From: Hymenobacter aranciens
Lineage (GTDB): Bacteria; Bacteroidota; Bacteroidia; Cytophagales; Hymenobacteraceae
Direction of reading: 5' to 3'
DNA: 64,000 nucleotides
NCBI RefSeq assembly: GCF_030580865.1
Contig: NZ_JAUQSY010000002.1
Coordinates: 186,001 to 250,000, forward strand
Shown here in pieces: positions 41,379 through 49,206 of the stretch; the first letter of the stretch is position 1; each line of letters opens with the position of its first letter. Below the pieces are notes generated by a model. It searched no databases. It saw only the letters and a list, made by a program, of their open reading frames with translations, and had not been told where the DNA came from. The position numbers were made by a program, and so were the translations under genes.

Positions 41379-41389
41379 GAGCGGGGCCG

Positions 41390-41397
41390 TACTTTTG
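41390..41397 (+). promoter_or_regulatory. -7 box TACTTTTG before the TPR lipoprotein gene
   Basis: A full TAnnTTTG match 15 bp from the ATG at 41412, just after the stop of the preceding TPR gene. No clear -33 element. Confidence 0.45.
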
Positions 41398-41411
41398 GGC
41401 CCGCTTAGGTT

Positions 41412-42593
41412 ATGGTGCATCAGGTAGTGAATCGGTTTTTGTTATGGATAGCGCTGCCCCTGGCTGGCGCGGGCGGCCTCCTGGCCTGCCAGTCCTCGCC
41501 CGAAGAGCAGCCCGATACCTTCGTAAACCTGGCCACCGTGCAGAGCGGCCCCCGCGTGCAGGCCGACGAGCTCGACGGCGCCATCCGCCGCGAGCCGCGC
41601 AACACCGCCCTGCTAGCCCGCCGCGCCACCCTGCGCCTGGCCGCCGGCCAGCCCAGCGCCGCCCTGCGCGATGTGTCCGCTGCCATCGACATTGACGACA
41701 ACGACGGCCAGCTTTACTTTCTGAAAGCCCGCGCCCTGCGCGCCCTGGGCCGCCTGCCGGAAGCCCTGGCCGCCGCCCGGCAGGCCGCCAGCCACGGCTT
41801 CACCGCGCCCGAATTGCCGCTGCTGGTGGGCGAAACCCACTTGGCCGCCCGCAACTATGCCGCCGCCCTCGACAACTTCGACCGCACCCTGCGCCTCGAC
41901 CCCGACCAGCCCGCCGCGCTGTTCTACAAGGGCCTGGCCTACGCTGCCACCGGCGATACGTCCACGGCCGTGCAGTACCTCGAAGATGCCCACAACCGCG
42001 AGCCGCGCCAGCCCGAAATCCTGCACCAGCTGGCTTTCCTGCTCAACGCCTGGCGCCTGCCCGCCGATGCCGCCCGCTTCGCCTCGCTAGGCTTGCGGCT
42101 CGATTCCACGTCCGGCCTGCTGCACTACGACTACGGCCGGCAATTCGAACTGCGCACCCCGCCCCGCGCCGACAGCGCCCTCTGGTACTACCGCCGCGCC
42201 CTGCAGCTCGACACCAGCGTGTACCGGGCCGATTATCGCGTGGCGCTGGCCGCCACGACCAACGGCCAGCGCCCCGCCAGCATCATCCCGCACCTGCAGC
42301 GCGCTCTGCGCCGCAACCCCCGCCTGCCCCAGGCCCGCGCCCTGCTCGGCGAAGCTCTCGAAGCCCAGGGCAAGCTGCCCGAAGCCCTCGCGCAATACCG
42401 TCTGCTGGTGGCCGAAAACCCTGGCAACCAGCACTGGACTTTCAAAGTGTGGAAGATAGGGGAGAAGGTGCGAATGCTGCTGCCCGACAGCCTGCGCCCC
42501 GCCCCGCGCTACTACTACCGCCGTCCGGTGGCCCTGCCGACCCGGCCGGCCCCAGTAACGCCGATTGCGCCGTTGCGGCCCAACGCGAACTAA
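41412..42593 (+). CDS. TPR lipoprotein
   Basis: The 393-residue product starts with a lipoprotein signal (LPLAGAGGLLACQSS, cysteine about 26). At least six TPR units follow, for example 'AALDNFDRTLRLDPDQPAAL' and 'ALLGEALEAQGKLPEALAQY'. The C-terminal tail is Pro/Arg-rich. It is probably anchored in the outer or inner membrane on the periplasmic side as a scaffold. The gene follows another exported TPR gene by 33 bp with its own -7 box and precedes thrS. Partner unknown. Confidence 0.85.
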   Translation: MVHQVVNRFLLWIALPLAGAGGLLACQSSPEEQPDTFVNLATVQSGPRVQADELDGAIRREPRNTALLARRATLRLAAGQPSAALRDVSAAIDIDDNDGQLYFLKARALRALGRLPEALAAARQAASHGFTAPELPLLVGETHLAARNYAAALDNFDRTLRLDPDQPAALFYKGLAYAATGDTSTAVQYLEDAHNREPRQPEILHQLAFLLNAWRLPADAARFASLGLRLDSTSGLLHYDYGRQFELRTPPRADSALWYYRRALQLDTSVYRADYRVALAATTNGQRPASIIPHLQRALRRNPRLPQARALLGEALEAQGKLPEALAQYRLLVAENPGNQHWTFKVWKIGEKVRMLLPDSLRPAPRYYYRRPVALPTRPAPVTPIAPLRPNAN

Positions 42594-42748
42594 TTGCCGT
42601 CTTGCGAACGTCCTGCCTCACGGCTGAGCCCCTGCGAAACCCAGCGCCTGACCCTGCGCAACCCTGCGAGAAATTCACCAGCCAACAGCCCAAACTATTC
42701 AATGGGTGCTAACTTGCGCCCACTTTGCGCCTACCGCAAACCATTCCT

Positions 42749-44689
42749 ATGCTCAACATCACCCTCCCCGACGGTTCCGTCCGTGAGCTGCCCGTCGGCA
42801 GCACGGGCTACGACCTGGCCGCTGGCATCAGCGAAGGCCTGGCGCGCAACGCCTTGGCCGTGCGCGTCAACGGCGAAATCCGCGACCTCCACCGGGCCCT
42901 GCCCGATACCGCCACCGTTGAAATCCTGACCTGGCGTGACGAAGGCGGCAAGTCCACTTACTGGCACTCTTCGGCCCACCTCATGGCCGAAGCCCTCGAA
43001 GCCTTGTACCCCGGCGTGAAGCTGGCCATCGGCCCGGCCATCGAAAACGGCTTCTACTACGACGTGGACCTGGGCGAAGGCCGCAGCATTTCCAGCGAAG
43101 ACTTCCCGGCCATCGAGAAGAAAATGCTGGAGCTGGCTAAGAACAAAAGCAAGTACGAGCGCCGCGAAGTGCCCAAGGCCGAGGCCATTGCCTACTTCAC
43201 CGAGAAAGCCGACCCCTACAAGCTGGAGCTGCTCGAAAACCTCGAAGACGGCAACATCACCTTCTACACCCAGGGCGGTTTCACCGACCTTTGCCGCGGC
43301 CCGCACATCCCCGACACCGGCACCATCAAGGCCGCCAAGCTGATGAACGTGGCCGGCGCCTACTGGCGCGGCGACGAGAAAAACAAGCAGCTCACCCGCC
43401 TCTACGGCATCACGTTCCCCAAAGCCACCGAGCTGGCCGAGTACCTCGAACGCCTCGAAGAGGCTAAGCGCCGCGACCACCGCAAGCTGGGCAAGGAGCT
43501 GAAGCTGTTCACGTTCTCGGAGCGCGTGGGCGCGGGCCTGCCGCTGTGGCTGCCCAAAGGCACCGCCCTGCGCGAGCGGTTGGAGCAGTTCCTGCGCAAG
43601 GCCCAGGTGAAGGCCGGCTACCTGCCCGTTGTGACCCCCCACATCGGCGCTAAAGAGCTGTACGTGACCAGTGGCCACTACGAAAAGTACGGGGCCGACT
43701 CGTTCCAGCCCATCAAGACGCCCAACCCCGGCGAGGAGTTCTTCCTCAAGCCGATGAACTGCCCGCACCACTGCGAAATCTACAAATCGGAGCCCCGCAG
43801 CTACCGCGACCTGCCCGTGCGCCTCGCCGAGTTCGGCACCGTGTACCGCTACGAGCAATCGGGCGAGCTGCACGGCCTGACGCGGGTGCGCGGCTTCACG
43901 CAGGACGACGCCCACATCTTCTGCCTGCCCGAACAGGTGAAAGAGGAATTCCAGAAGGTTATCGACCTGGTGCTGTATGTCTTCAAAGCCCTGGGATTCT
44001 CCGACTTCACGGCCCAGATTTCGCTGCGCGACCCCGAGAACACCACCAAGTACATCGGCTCGGATAAAAACTGGGCCCTGGCCGAAGCCGCCATCACCGA
44101 ATCGGCCGCCGAGAAGGGGCTGACCACCGTGACCGAATTGGGCGAGGCCGCCTTCTACGGCCCCAAGCTCGACTTTATGGTGCGCGATGCCCTGGGCCGC
44201 CGCTGGCAGCTCGGTACCATCCAGGTCGACTACAACCTGCCCGAGCGCTTCGAGCTGGAGTACGTGGCCCCCGACAACACCAAGCAGCGCCCGGTGATGA
44301 TTCACCGCGCCCCGTTTGGCTCGCTCGAGCGCTTCGTGGCCGTGCTCATCGAGCACTGCGCCGGTAACTTCCCGCTGTGGCTCACGCCCGAGCAGTTCAT
44401 CATCCTGCCGATTTCGGATAAGTTCATCGACTACGCCAAGCAGGTGAAAGCCCAACTGGAAGCCGCCGACCTGCGCGGCACCGTGGACGCCCGTGACGAG
44501 CGCATCGGCCGCAAAATCCGCGACGCCGAAATGAGCAAAATCCCGTACCTGCTGGTAGTGGGCGAGAAGGAAGCCGAAGCTGGCCAGGTCGGCGTGCGCA
44601 AGCACGGCGAGGGCGACCTTGGTGCGATGAACGTGGCTGCTTTCGTGGCCAGCGTGCAACAGCAGATGGCCGAGGCAATGGCGCAGTAA
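42749..44689 (+). CDS. thrS: Threonine--tRNA ligase
   Basis: Class II synthetase of 646 residues. N-terminal TGS domain ([13 protein letters not shown]), editing domain with [12 protein letters not shown] and [10 protein letters not shown], catalytic core with the zinc-binding [20 protein letters not shown] and [10 protein letters not shown], motif 3 [11 protein letters not shown], and a C-terminal anticodon-binding domain. ATG 42749 starts exactly at the TGS domain. It heads the conserved thrS-infC-rpmI-rplT cluster but is separated from infC by a REP-like palindrome and a promoter. No T-box-like leader was recognised upstream. Confidence 0.97.
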   Translation: MLNITLPDGSVRELPVGSTGYDLAAGISEGLARNALAVRVNGEIRDLHRALPDTATVEILTWRDEGGKSTYWHSSAHLMAEALEALYPGVKLAIGPAIENGFYYDVDLGEGRSISSEDFPAIEKKMLELAKNKSKYERREVPKAEAIAYFTEKADPYKLELLENLEDGNITFYTQGGFTDLCRGPHIPDTGTIKAAKLMNVAGAYWRGDEKNKQLTRLYGITFPKATELAEYLERLEEAKRRDHRKLGKELKLFTFSERVGAGLPLWLPKGTALRERLEQFLRKAQVKAGYLPVVTPHIGAKELYVTSGHYEKYGADSFQPIKTPNPGEEFFLKPMNCPHHCEIYKSEPRSYRDLPVRLAEFGTVYRYEQSGELHGLTRVRGFTQDDAHIFCLPEQVKEEFQKVIDLVLYVFKALGFSDFTAQISLRDPENTTKYIGSDKNWALAEAAITESAAEKGLTTVTELGEAAFYGPKLDFMVRDALGRRWQLGTIQVDYNLPERFELEYVAPDNTKQRPVMIHRAPFGSLERFVAVLIEHCAGNFPLWLTPEQFIILPISDKFIDYAKQVKAQLEAADLRGTVDARDERIGRKIRDAEMSKIPYLLVVGEKEAEAGQVGVRKHGEGDLGAMNVAAFVASVQQQMAEAMAQ

Positions 44690-44697
44690 TGTGTCAT

Positions 44698-44821
44698 AAA
44701 AGAACGTCATCCTGAGCCGAAGGCGAAAGGACCTCGCCCGCTTCTCTGTGGTAGTAATCATTTACTATTGCATGAGGCGTGGGCGAGGTCCTTTCGCCCT
44801 CGGCTCAGGATGACGTTCTTT
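44698..44821. repeat. REP-like palindrome with 41-bp arms between thrS and infC
   Basis: 44698-44738 and 44781-44821 are inverted copies with a single mismatch, centre 42 bases. The arm contains GTCATCCTGAGC as in the elements at 94, 4071 and 29982. A T-run after the right arm could allow termination of thrS transcripts. Confidence 0.9.
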
Positions 44822-44844
44822 TTTACTGTTCTTTAGGGTAAAGC

Positions 44845-44875
44845 TTGCCTTTCCGGAGAAAAACCCCGATATTTG
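44845..44875 (+). promoter_or_regulatory. infC operon promoter
   Basis: TTG (44845-44847), 20 bases, GATATTTG (44868-44875, one mismatch). It would start a leader of about 65-70 nt before the proposed infC start and uncouple infC-rpmI-rplT from thrS. Confidence 0.5.
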
Positions 44876-44947
44876 CCCCCTGATTGCCCGGGCGTGCCCG
44901 AGCCATCCGCCTTAGAATCATAGTCTGACACTTTTTTCGCTACAGCC

Positions 44948-45622
44948 ATAGCAACCCCGAATCGCCGTTACGTGCCCCGCCAACAGGTGGAGGAGCCGTT
45001 CAAAATCAATCAGAAAATCACCGCCCGCGAAGTTCGCCTCGTGGGCGACAACGTGGAGCAGGGCATCTATCCGATTGACCAGGCCCGCAAAATGGCCCAG
45101 GAGCAAAACCTCGACCTCGTTGAGATTTCGCCCACGGCCACGCCGCCCGTATGCCGCGTCATCGACTACTCGAAATTCAAGTACGAGCAGAAGAAGAAAA
45201 CCCGCGAGCTGAAGGCCAAGCAAACCAAAGTTGTCATCAAGGAAATCCGTTTCGGGCCCAACACCGACGACCACGACTTCGCCTTCAAAGTAAAGCACGC
45301 GCAGGAATTTTTGCGCGAAGGCGCGAAAATCAAGAGCTACGTGCACTTCGTGGGCCGTAGCATCGTGTTTAAGGAGCGCGGCGAAATCCTGCTGCTCAAG
45401 TTTGCCCAGGCCCTTGAGGACCTGGCCAAAGTAGAGCAACTGCCCAAGCTCGAAGGCAAGCGCATGTTCCTCTACCTCGCGCCGAAAGCGGCCGTGGTAG
45501 CCAAGGCCGCTGCTGCCACCTCGAAACCCGCTGACAAAGGCGACGCCAAACCCGAGAAAAAAGCCCCGAAGCCCGCCGACGCCGACACCAAGGCCGAAGC
45601 AGCAGCGCCGGACGCCGAATAG
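44948..45622 (+). CDS. infC: Translation initiation factor IF-3 (AUA start proposed)
   Basis: IF-3 dissociates ribosomes and proofreads start codons. N-domain ([20 protein letters not shown]), then [18 protein letters not shown] linker, then C-domain ([28 protein letters not shown]). A Lys/Ala/Pro-rich tail of about 40 residues follows. Conventional calling would use GTG 44972, but in-frame sequence upstream reads ATA GCA ACC CCG AAT CGC CGT TAC GTG, that is [18 protein letters not shown], which looks like a natural IF-3 N-terminus. No ATG, GTG or TTG is available there. E. coli infC starts at AUU and is autoregulated by its own proofreading, so AUA 44948 is proposed here by analogy. Confidence 0.93.
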   Translation: MATPNRRYVPRQQVEEPFKINQKITAREVRLVGDNVEQGIYPIDQARKMAQEQNLDLVEISPTATPPVCRVIDYSKFKYEQKKKTRELKAKQTKVVIKEIRFGPNTDDHDFAFKVKHAQEFLREGAKIKSYVHFVGRSIVFKERGEILLLKFAQALEDLAKVEQLPKLEGKRMFLYLAPKAAVVAKAAAATSKPADKGDAKPEKKAPKPADADTKAEAAAPDAE

Positions 45623-45701
45623 ACTTTACCGGTTGCGGATGGCTGCCCAGCATAGTGCTTGTCAGCGACCTCAACAATCAACAACCAACCAATTCCCTAC
45701 C

Positions 45702-45896
45702 ATGCCGAAGGTAAAAACCAAATCCGGTGCCAAGAAGCGCTTTGCGCTCACCGGAACGGGCAAAGTGAAGCGTAAGCACGCTTTCAAATCCCACATCCTC
45801 ACCAAGAAGAGCACCAAGCGCAAGCGCGGCCTCACGCACACCGGCCTCGTTAGCAAGGCCGATATGAATCGCGTGGCTCAAATGCTGAACATCTAA
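45702..45896 (+). CDS. rpmI: 50S ribosomal protein L35
   Basis: A 64-residue basic protein, [20 protein letters not shown] onward, with the family stretch [23 protein letters not shown] 45702 was chosen over an in-frame upstream ATG because L35 begins MPK. Second gene of the infC operon, 79 bp after infC. Confidence 0.96.
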   Translation: MPKVKTKSGAKKRFALTGTGKVKRKHAFKSHILTKKSTKRKRGLTHTGLVSKADMNRVAQMLNI

Positions 45897-45960
45897 TTTC
45901 CAACCAGGCTTCCGGCTTTTTTAAGACATAAGTCGCCGGCTGCCAAAAACAACTAAGGTT

Positions 45961-46305
45961 ATGCCAAGGAGTGTAAACCACGTGGCCTCGCGCCACCGCC
46001 GTAAGAAAATCATGCGTTTGGCGAAAGGCTATTATGGCCGTCGCAAAAACGTGTGGACCGTAGCCAAGAACGCCGTTGAAAAAGGCCTCACCTACGCTTA
46101 CCGCGACCGGAAAGTTAAGAAGCGCGAGTTCCGCGCCCTCTGGATTCAGCGTATCAACGCCGGCGCCCGCGAGCACGGCCTGAGCTACTCGCAGCTGATG
46201 GGCGGCCTGAAGAAAGCCGGCATCGAGCTGAACCGTAAGGTGCTGGCCGACCTGGCTCTGAACCACCCCGCTGCTTTCAAAGGCATCGTGGAGAAGGCTA
46301 AGTAA
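45961..46305 (+). CDS. rplT: 50S ribosomal protein L20
   Basis: A 114-residue protein starting [18 protein letters not shown] with the family features [21 protein letters not shown] and [20 protein letters not shown]. It binds 23S rRNA early in 50S assembly and represses its own operon in other bacteria. The 64-bp rpmI-rplT gap has a small CCGGC/GCCGG pairing potential, but no clear rRNA mimic was identified. The operon ends at the terminator just downstream. Confidence 0.97.
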   Translation: MPRSVNHVASRHRRKKIMRLAKGYYGRRKNVWTVAKNAVEKGLTYAYRDRKVKKREFRALWIQRINAGAREHGLSYSQLMGGLKKAGIELNRKVLADLALNHPAAFKGIVEKAK

Positions 46306-46325
46306 GCTTCCCGCTTTAAAATTTG

Positions 46326-46361
46326 AAAAGGCTGTGCCCTGCGGGGGTGCAGCCTTTTTTT
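46326..46361 (+). terminator. Terminator of the infC-rpmI-rplT operon
   Basis: AAAAGGCTG (46326-46334) pairs with CAGCCTTTT (46350-46358), extended by CCC/GGG inside, followed by further T. Confidence 0.85.
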
Positions 46362-46429
46362 GTGTCAGGTGAATTCCGTGTATTGGTTTTCCCGGTCACT
46401 GCGCATTACTTTCTCAGTTTCTTTGCCCC

Positions 46430-47713
46430 ATGACATCCGCTACTCCTGCTTCCCGCCTGCGCTCCATCGTCAGCGGCTCCATTGGCAATTTGGTCGAATG
46501 GTTTGACTGGTATGCGTACTCGGCCTTTGCGCTGTATTTCGCGCCGGTGTTCTTCCCGAAAGACAACGAGACGGCACAGCTCCTCAATACGGCGGCCATT
46601 TTTGCGGTAGGCTTCCTGATGCGGCCGCTGGGCGCGTGGCTGCTGGGTATCTACGCCGACCGGCACGGGCGGCGGGCGGCGCTGCTGCTCTCGGTGCAGC
46701 TGATGGCGGGCGGTTCGCTGCTTATTGCCTGCACGCCCTCTTATGCCCGCATTGGGGTGGCCGCGCCGGCGCTGCTGCTGCTGGCGCGGCTGGTGCAGGG
46801 CATCAGCGTGGGTGGGGAGTATGGTACTTCGGCCACCTACCTGAGCGAGATGGCGGGGGCGAAGCACCGAGGCTTCTGGTCGAGCTTTCAGTATTTGACT
46901 TTGATGGGTGGGCAACTGCTGGCGTTATCGGTGCAGCTCGGCCTGCAGGCGCTGCTGACGCCCGCGCAACTCGACGAATGGGGCTGGCGGGTGCCCTTCG
47001 TGATTGGAGCCATTGCGGCCGGGGCGGCGCTCTACCTGCGCACGCACATGGATGAAACAGCCGCCTTCGTGCGGCAGCAGGAGCCGACGGCAGCCCCGCG
47101 TCGTAGCCAACTGCAGGTATTGTGGCAATACCCGGGAGCCGTGCTGACGGTGGTGGGCCTCACGCTGGGCGGCACGCTGGCCTTCTACACCTTCACTACC
47201 TACGCCCAGAAATTTCTGGTGAATAGCAGTGGGTTCAGCAAGGCGCAGGCCACCAGCATTTCCTTTGTGGTGATGGCGGCGGCTTTGCTGTTCCAGCCCC
47301 TGCTGGGGGCAGTTTCGGATAAAATCGGGCGGCGGCCGGTGCTGCTGTTTTTCGGCATTGGGGCTACGCTGGGGACGGTGCCACTGCTGCGCCTGCTGGC
47401 CCACACGACCGATGCGGGCGTTGCCACCGGGCTGCTCATTGCCGCGCTGTTCGTGGTGGCGGGCTACACCTCCATCAATGCAGTGGTGAAGGCCGAGCTG
47501 TTTCCCACCGAAATCCGGGCGCTGGGCGTGGGGCTGCCCTACGCGCTGACGGTGGCTGTTTTCGGCGGTACGGCCGAATTCGTGGCGCTCTATGCCAAAG
47601 ACCAGGGCGCGGAGGAATGGTACTACTGGTACGTGGCGGGTTGCGCGCTGCTGTCGCTGGTAGTGTATTGGCGCATGGGCGAGACGCGCACGGCCGGGCG
47701 AATGGCAGATTAA
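46430..47713 (+). CDS. MFS transporter, metabolite:H+ symporter (MHS) family
   Basis: A 427-residue inner-membrane carrier with about 12 helices. The N-terminus GNLVEWFDWYAYSAFALYFA and the loop 2-3 motif GIYADRHGRRAAL are typical of the MHS family (KgtP, ProP, ShiA relatives). RLVQGISVGGEYGTSATYLSE is the helix 4-5 signature. The second loop motif is DKIGRRPVLL. The likely substrate is an organic acid or osmolyte such as 2-oxoglutarate or proline; it cannot be fixed from sequence. The stop overlaps the convergent small gene at 47710 by four bases. A TTTCTTTG box (46418-46425) lies just before the ATG. Confidence 0.92.
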   Translation: MTSATPASRLRSIVSGSIGNLVEWFDWYAYSAFALYFAPVFFPKDNETAQLLNTAAIFAVGFLMRPLGAWLLGIYADRHGRRAALLLSVQLMAGGSLLIACTPSYARIGVAAPALLLLARLVQGISVGGEYGTSATYLSEMAGAKHRGFWSSFQYLTLMGGQLLALSVQLGLQALLTPAQLDEWGWRVPFVIGAIAAGAALYLRTHMDETAAFVRQQEPTAAPRRSQLQVLWQYPGAVLTVVGLTLGGTLAFYTFTTYAQKFLVNSSGFSKAQATSISFVVMAAALLFQPLLGAVSDKIGRRPVLLFFGIGATLGTVPLLRLLAHTTDAGVATGLLIAALFVVAGYTSINAVVKAELFPTEIRALGVGLPYALTVAVFGGTAEFVALYAKDQGAEEWYYWYVAGCALLSLVVYWRMGETRTAGRMAD

Positions 47714-47949
47714 CTTCCTTTCTGAGACTTTCGCTCGCGGCTAACCCACACGACCCACAAAAGTCCTCCGCTTACTATATACAGCAACCAGACAGGTCTG
47801 TGAGCGGTTTTACCAGTTCGGTATCCTACGGGGCTAGCACCTGTGCTATGATTATATTGCCCAAGTGCTCCACAAATAGCTAGTGCGAGAGCTATAGCAA
47901 GGAGCATCGTTCGGCCGTATTTATTCAGCCAGTTTCTCAGCCATTGCAT
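47710..47949 (-). CDS. Small hypothetical membrane protein
   Basis: A 79-residue frame with two hydrophobic segments (TMLLAIALALAICGALG at about 14-30; VWLLYIVSGGLLWVVWV at about 53-69) and a basic end (SRERKSQKGS). ATG 47949 lies 9 bp after the kynA stop on the same strand, so it may be the last gene of that transcript. It is more A+T-rich than its neighbours. No family recognised; chance is possible but the topology is convincing. Confidence 0.45.
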   Translation of the reverse strand: MQWLRNWLNKYGRTMLLAIALALAICGALGQYNHSTGASPVGYRTGKTAHRPVWLLYIVSGGLLWVVWVSRERKSQKGS

Positions 47950-47958
47950 AGTTGCTCG

Positions 47959-48945
47959 CTACCGCCCGGCCACTTCCTCCAGCACACTCTCCACCCAGCT
48001 TTTGCCCCAGTCTTCGAGTTCCTGGGCGCTCCAGAGCTGCGGGTAGAAAATGCGGCGCTGAAACTTGGGGGGCAGGTAGCTGCGCCAGTTGGTGCCGCCG
48101 GTGGCGGGCACGTCGGCGGGGTTGCGCTGCAGGTAGCGCACGGCCGACTTGAAGTGCATCAGCGGCCAGTTGATGTTGACGTTGACGTCGAGCTGCTTGA
48201 GGGCACGGAGGAGGCGCGGGTGGTGGCGGTCTTCCTCCGGGAGGCGTTGCACCACTGCCCACACGTTGCCGTCGCGGTAGGCGCGGGCGTGGGCCAGCAG
48301 CTCGGCCGAGTATTTGCGCTCGAACTCGATTAGGGTGAGGGCTTTGGCGCCGGTTTCTTCAATGGTGGCGCCAGCCTGCCAGTAGATGCAGCCGAACATC
48401 TTTTCGTCGTCGGGTGTCTGGCCCAGGGCCTTGCGCTTCTCGGCGTCGGTGAGGTTTTCGAGGGCCGTGCTGGCCAGCTCAATCATGCGGTACTGCACGC
48501 TCTGGAAGCCCGAGGCCGGCATCAGGCTCATGCGGAACTGCAGAAACTGCTGCTTGTCCATGCCATCGACCATCACGTCAAACGAGTCGATGAGATTCTC
48601 GAAATAGCGGTTGATGCGGCCGATGCGCAGCACGATTTCCTGCAGCGTAGGCTCGCGCAGGAGGCTGATTTGGTCGTACTCGCAGAGGCAGAGCTTAAAA
48701 TACAGCTCCGTAATCTGGTGGTACATGATGAAAATCCGCTCGTCGGGAATGTTGGTGAGCGGGCGCTGGAGGCTGAGCAGGGTGTCGAGCTCGATGTAGT
48801 CCCAGTAGTTGACGTACTTGGCGTGGTAGAGGCCTTCGAGATAGGCGGCCAAATCCTGGCCATCGGGGGCGTATTTCTCCTGGAGGCGGCGCAGCTGGGT
48901 GAGGACGGCCGGGGAGAATTCGTCCGAAACGGGGTGGGCGGACAT
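47959..48945 (-). CDS. kynA: Tryptophan 2,3-dioxygenase
   Basis: Haem enzyme opening the indole ring of tryptophan to N-formylkynurenine, the first step of the kynurenine route. The 328 residues from ATG 48945 (MSAHPVSDEF) include YWDYIELDTLLSLQRP, FIMYHQITELYFKL, SFDVMVDGMDKQQFLQFR, PASGFQSVQYRMIEL, and a C-terminal ATGGTNWRSYLPP, all family signatures. An in-frame extension to 49104 is hydrophobic and atypical, so it was excluded. Other kynurenine genes are not in the window. Confidence 0.92.
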   Translation of the reverse strand: MSAHPVSDEFSPAVLTQLRRLQEKYAPDGQDLAAYLEGLYHAKYVNYWDYIELDTLLSLQRPLTNIPDERIFIMYHQITELYFKLCLCEYDQISLLREPTLQEIVLRIGRINRYFENLIDSFDVMVDGMDKQQFLQFRMSLMPASGFQSVQYRMIELASTALENLTDAEKRKALGQTPDDEKMFGCIYWQAGATIEETGAKALTLIEFERKYSAELLAHARAYRDGNVWAVVQRLPEEDRHHPRLLRALKQLDVNVNINWPLMHFKSAVRYLQRNPADVPATGGTNWRSYLPPKFQRRIFYPQLWSAQELEDWGKSWVESVLEEVAGR

Positions 48946-49206
48946 GAGGGGAGGGAAGAGGGTGAGCGGGAGGGATAGGTGGGTGGGCGGCAAATATCGG
49001 TAAAATACGAAGGATATTAAAGCAAGCTTAAGGAGCAAGGCCGACCCCCGACTGATTAAGCCGCAAATCAGCAGCCTGTAAGGTCGATAGTTCAGACATT
49101 TCATGGGAGAATTTTCCGGCCCCGGGTGAGGCCCGCCAATGCGGGAGAAGCCTTTTTGCCGTCGCTGCGGTCTTCGCGGCAGAGCTATTCACCCAGACCC
49201 TGTGCT

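Noticed and set aside
42594-42748. T-box or other riboswitch upstream of thrS
   Set aside because: No T-box sequence (AGGGTGGNACCGCG-like) and no terminator hairpin; T-boxes are not expected in this phylum.
42731-44761. 676-codon minus-strand frame opposite thrS
   Set aside because: Shadow of thrS, which is unmistakable; the antisense product has no recognisable domain and a Leu/Val/Gly/His-biased composition.
44698-44821. tRNA-like structure in the thrS-infC gap
   Set aside because: The arms form a simple near-perfect hairpin of 41 bp; no cloverleaf, T-loop or CCA arrangement.
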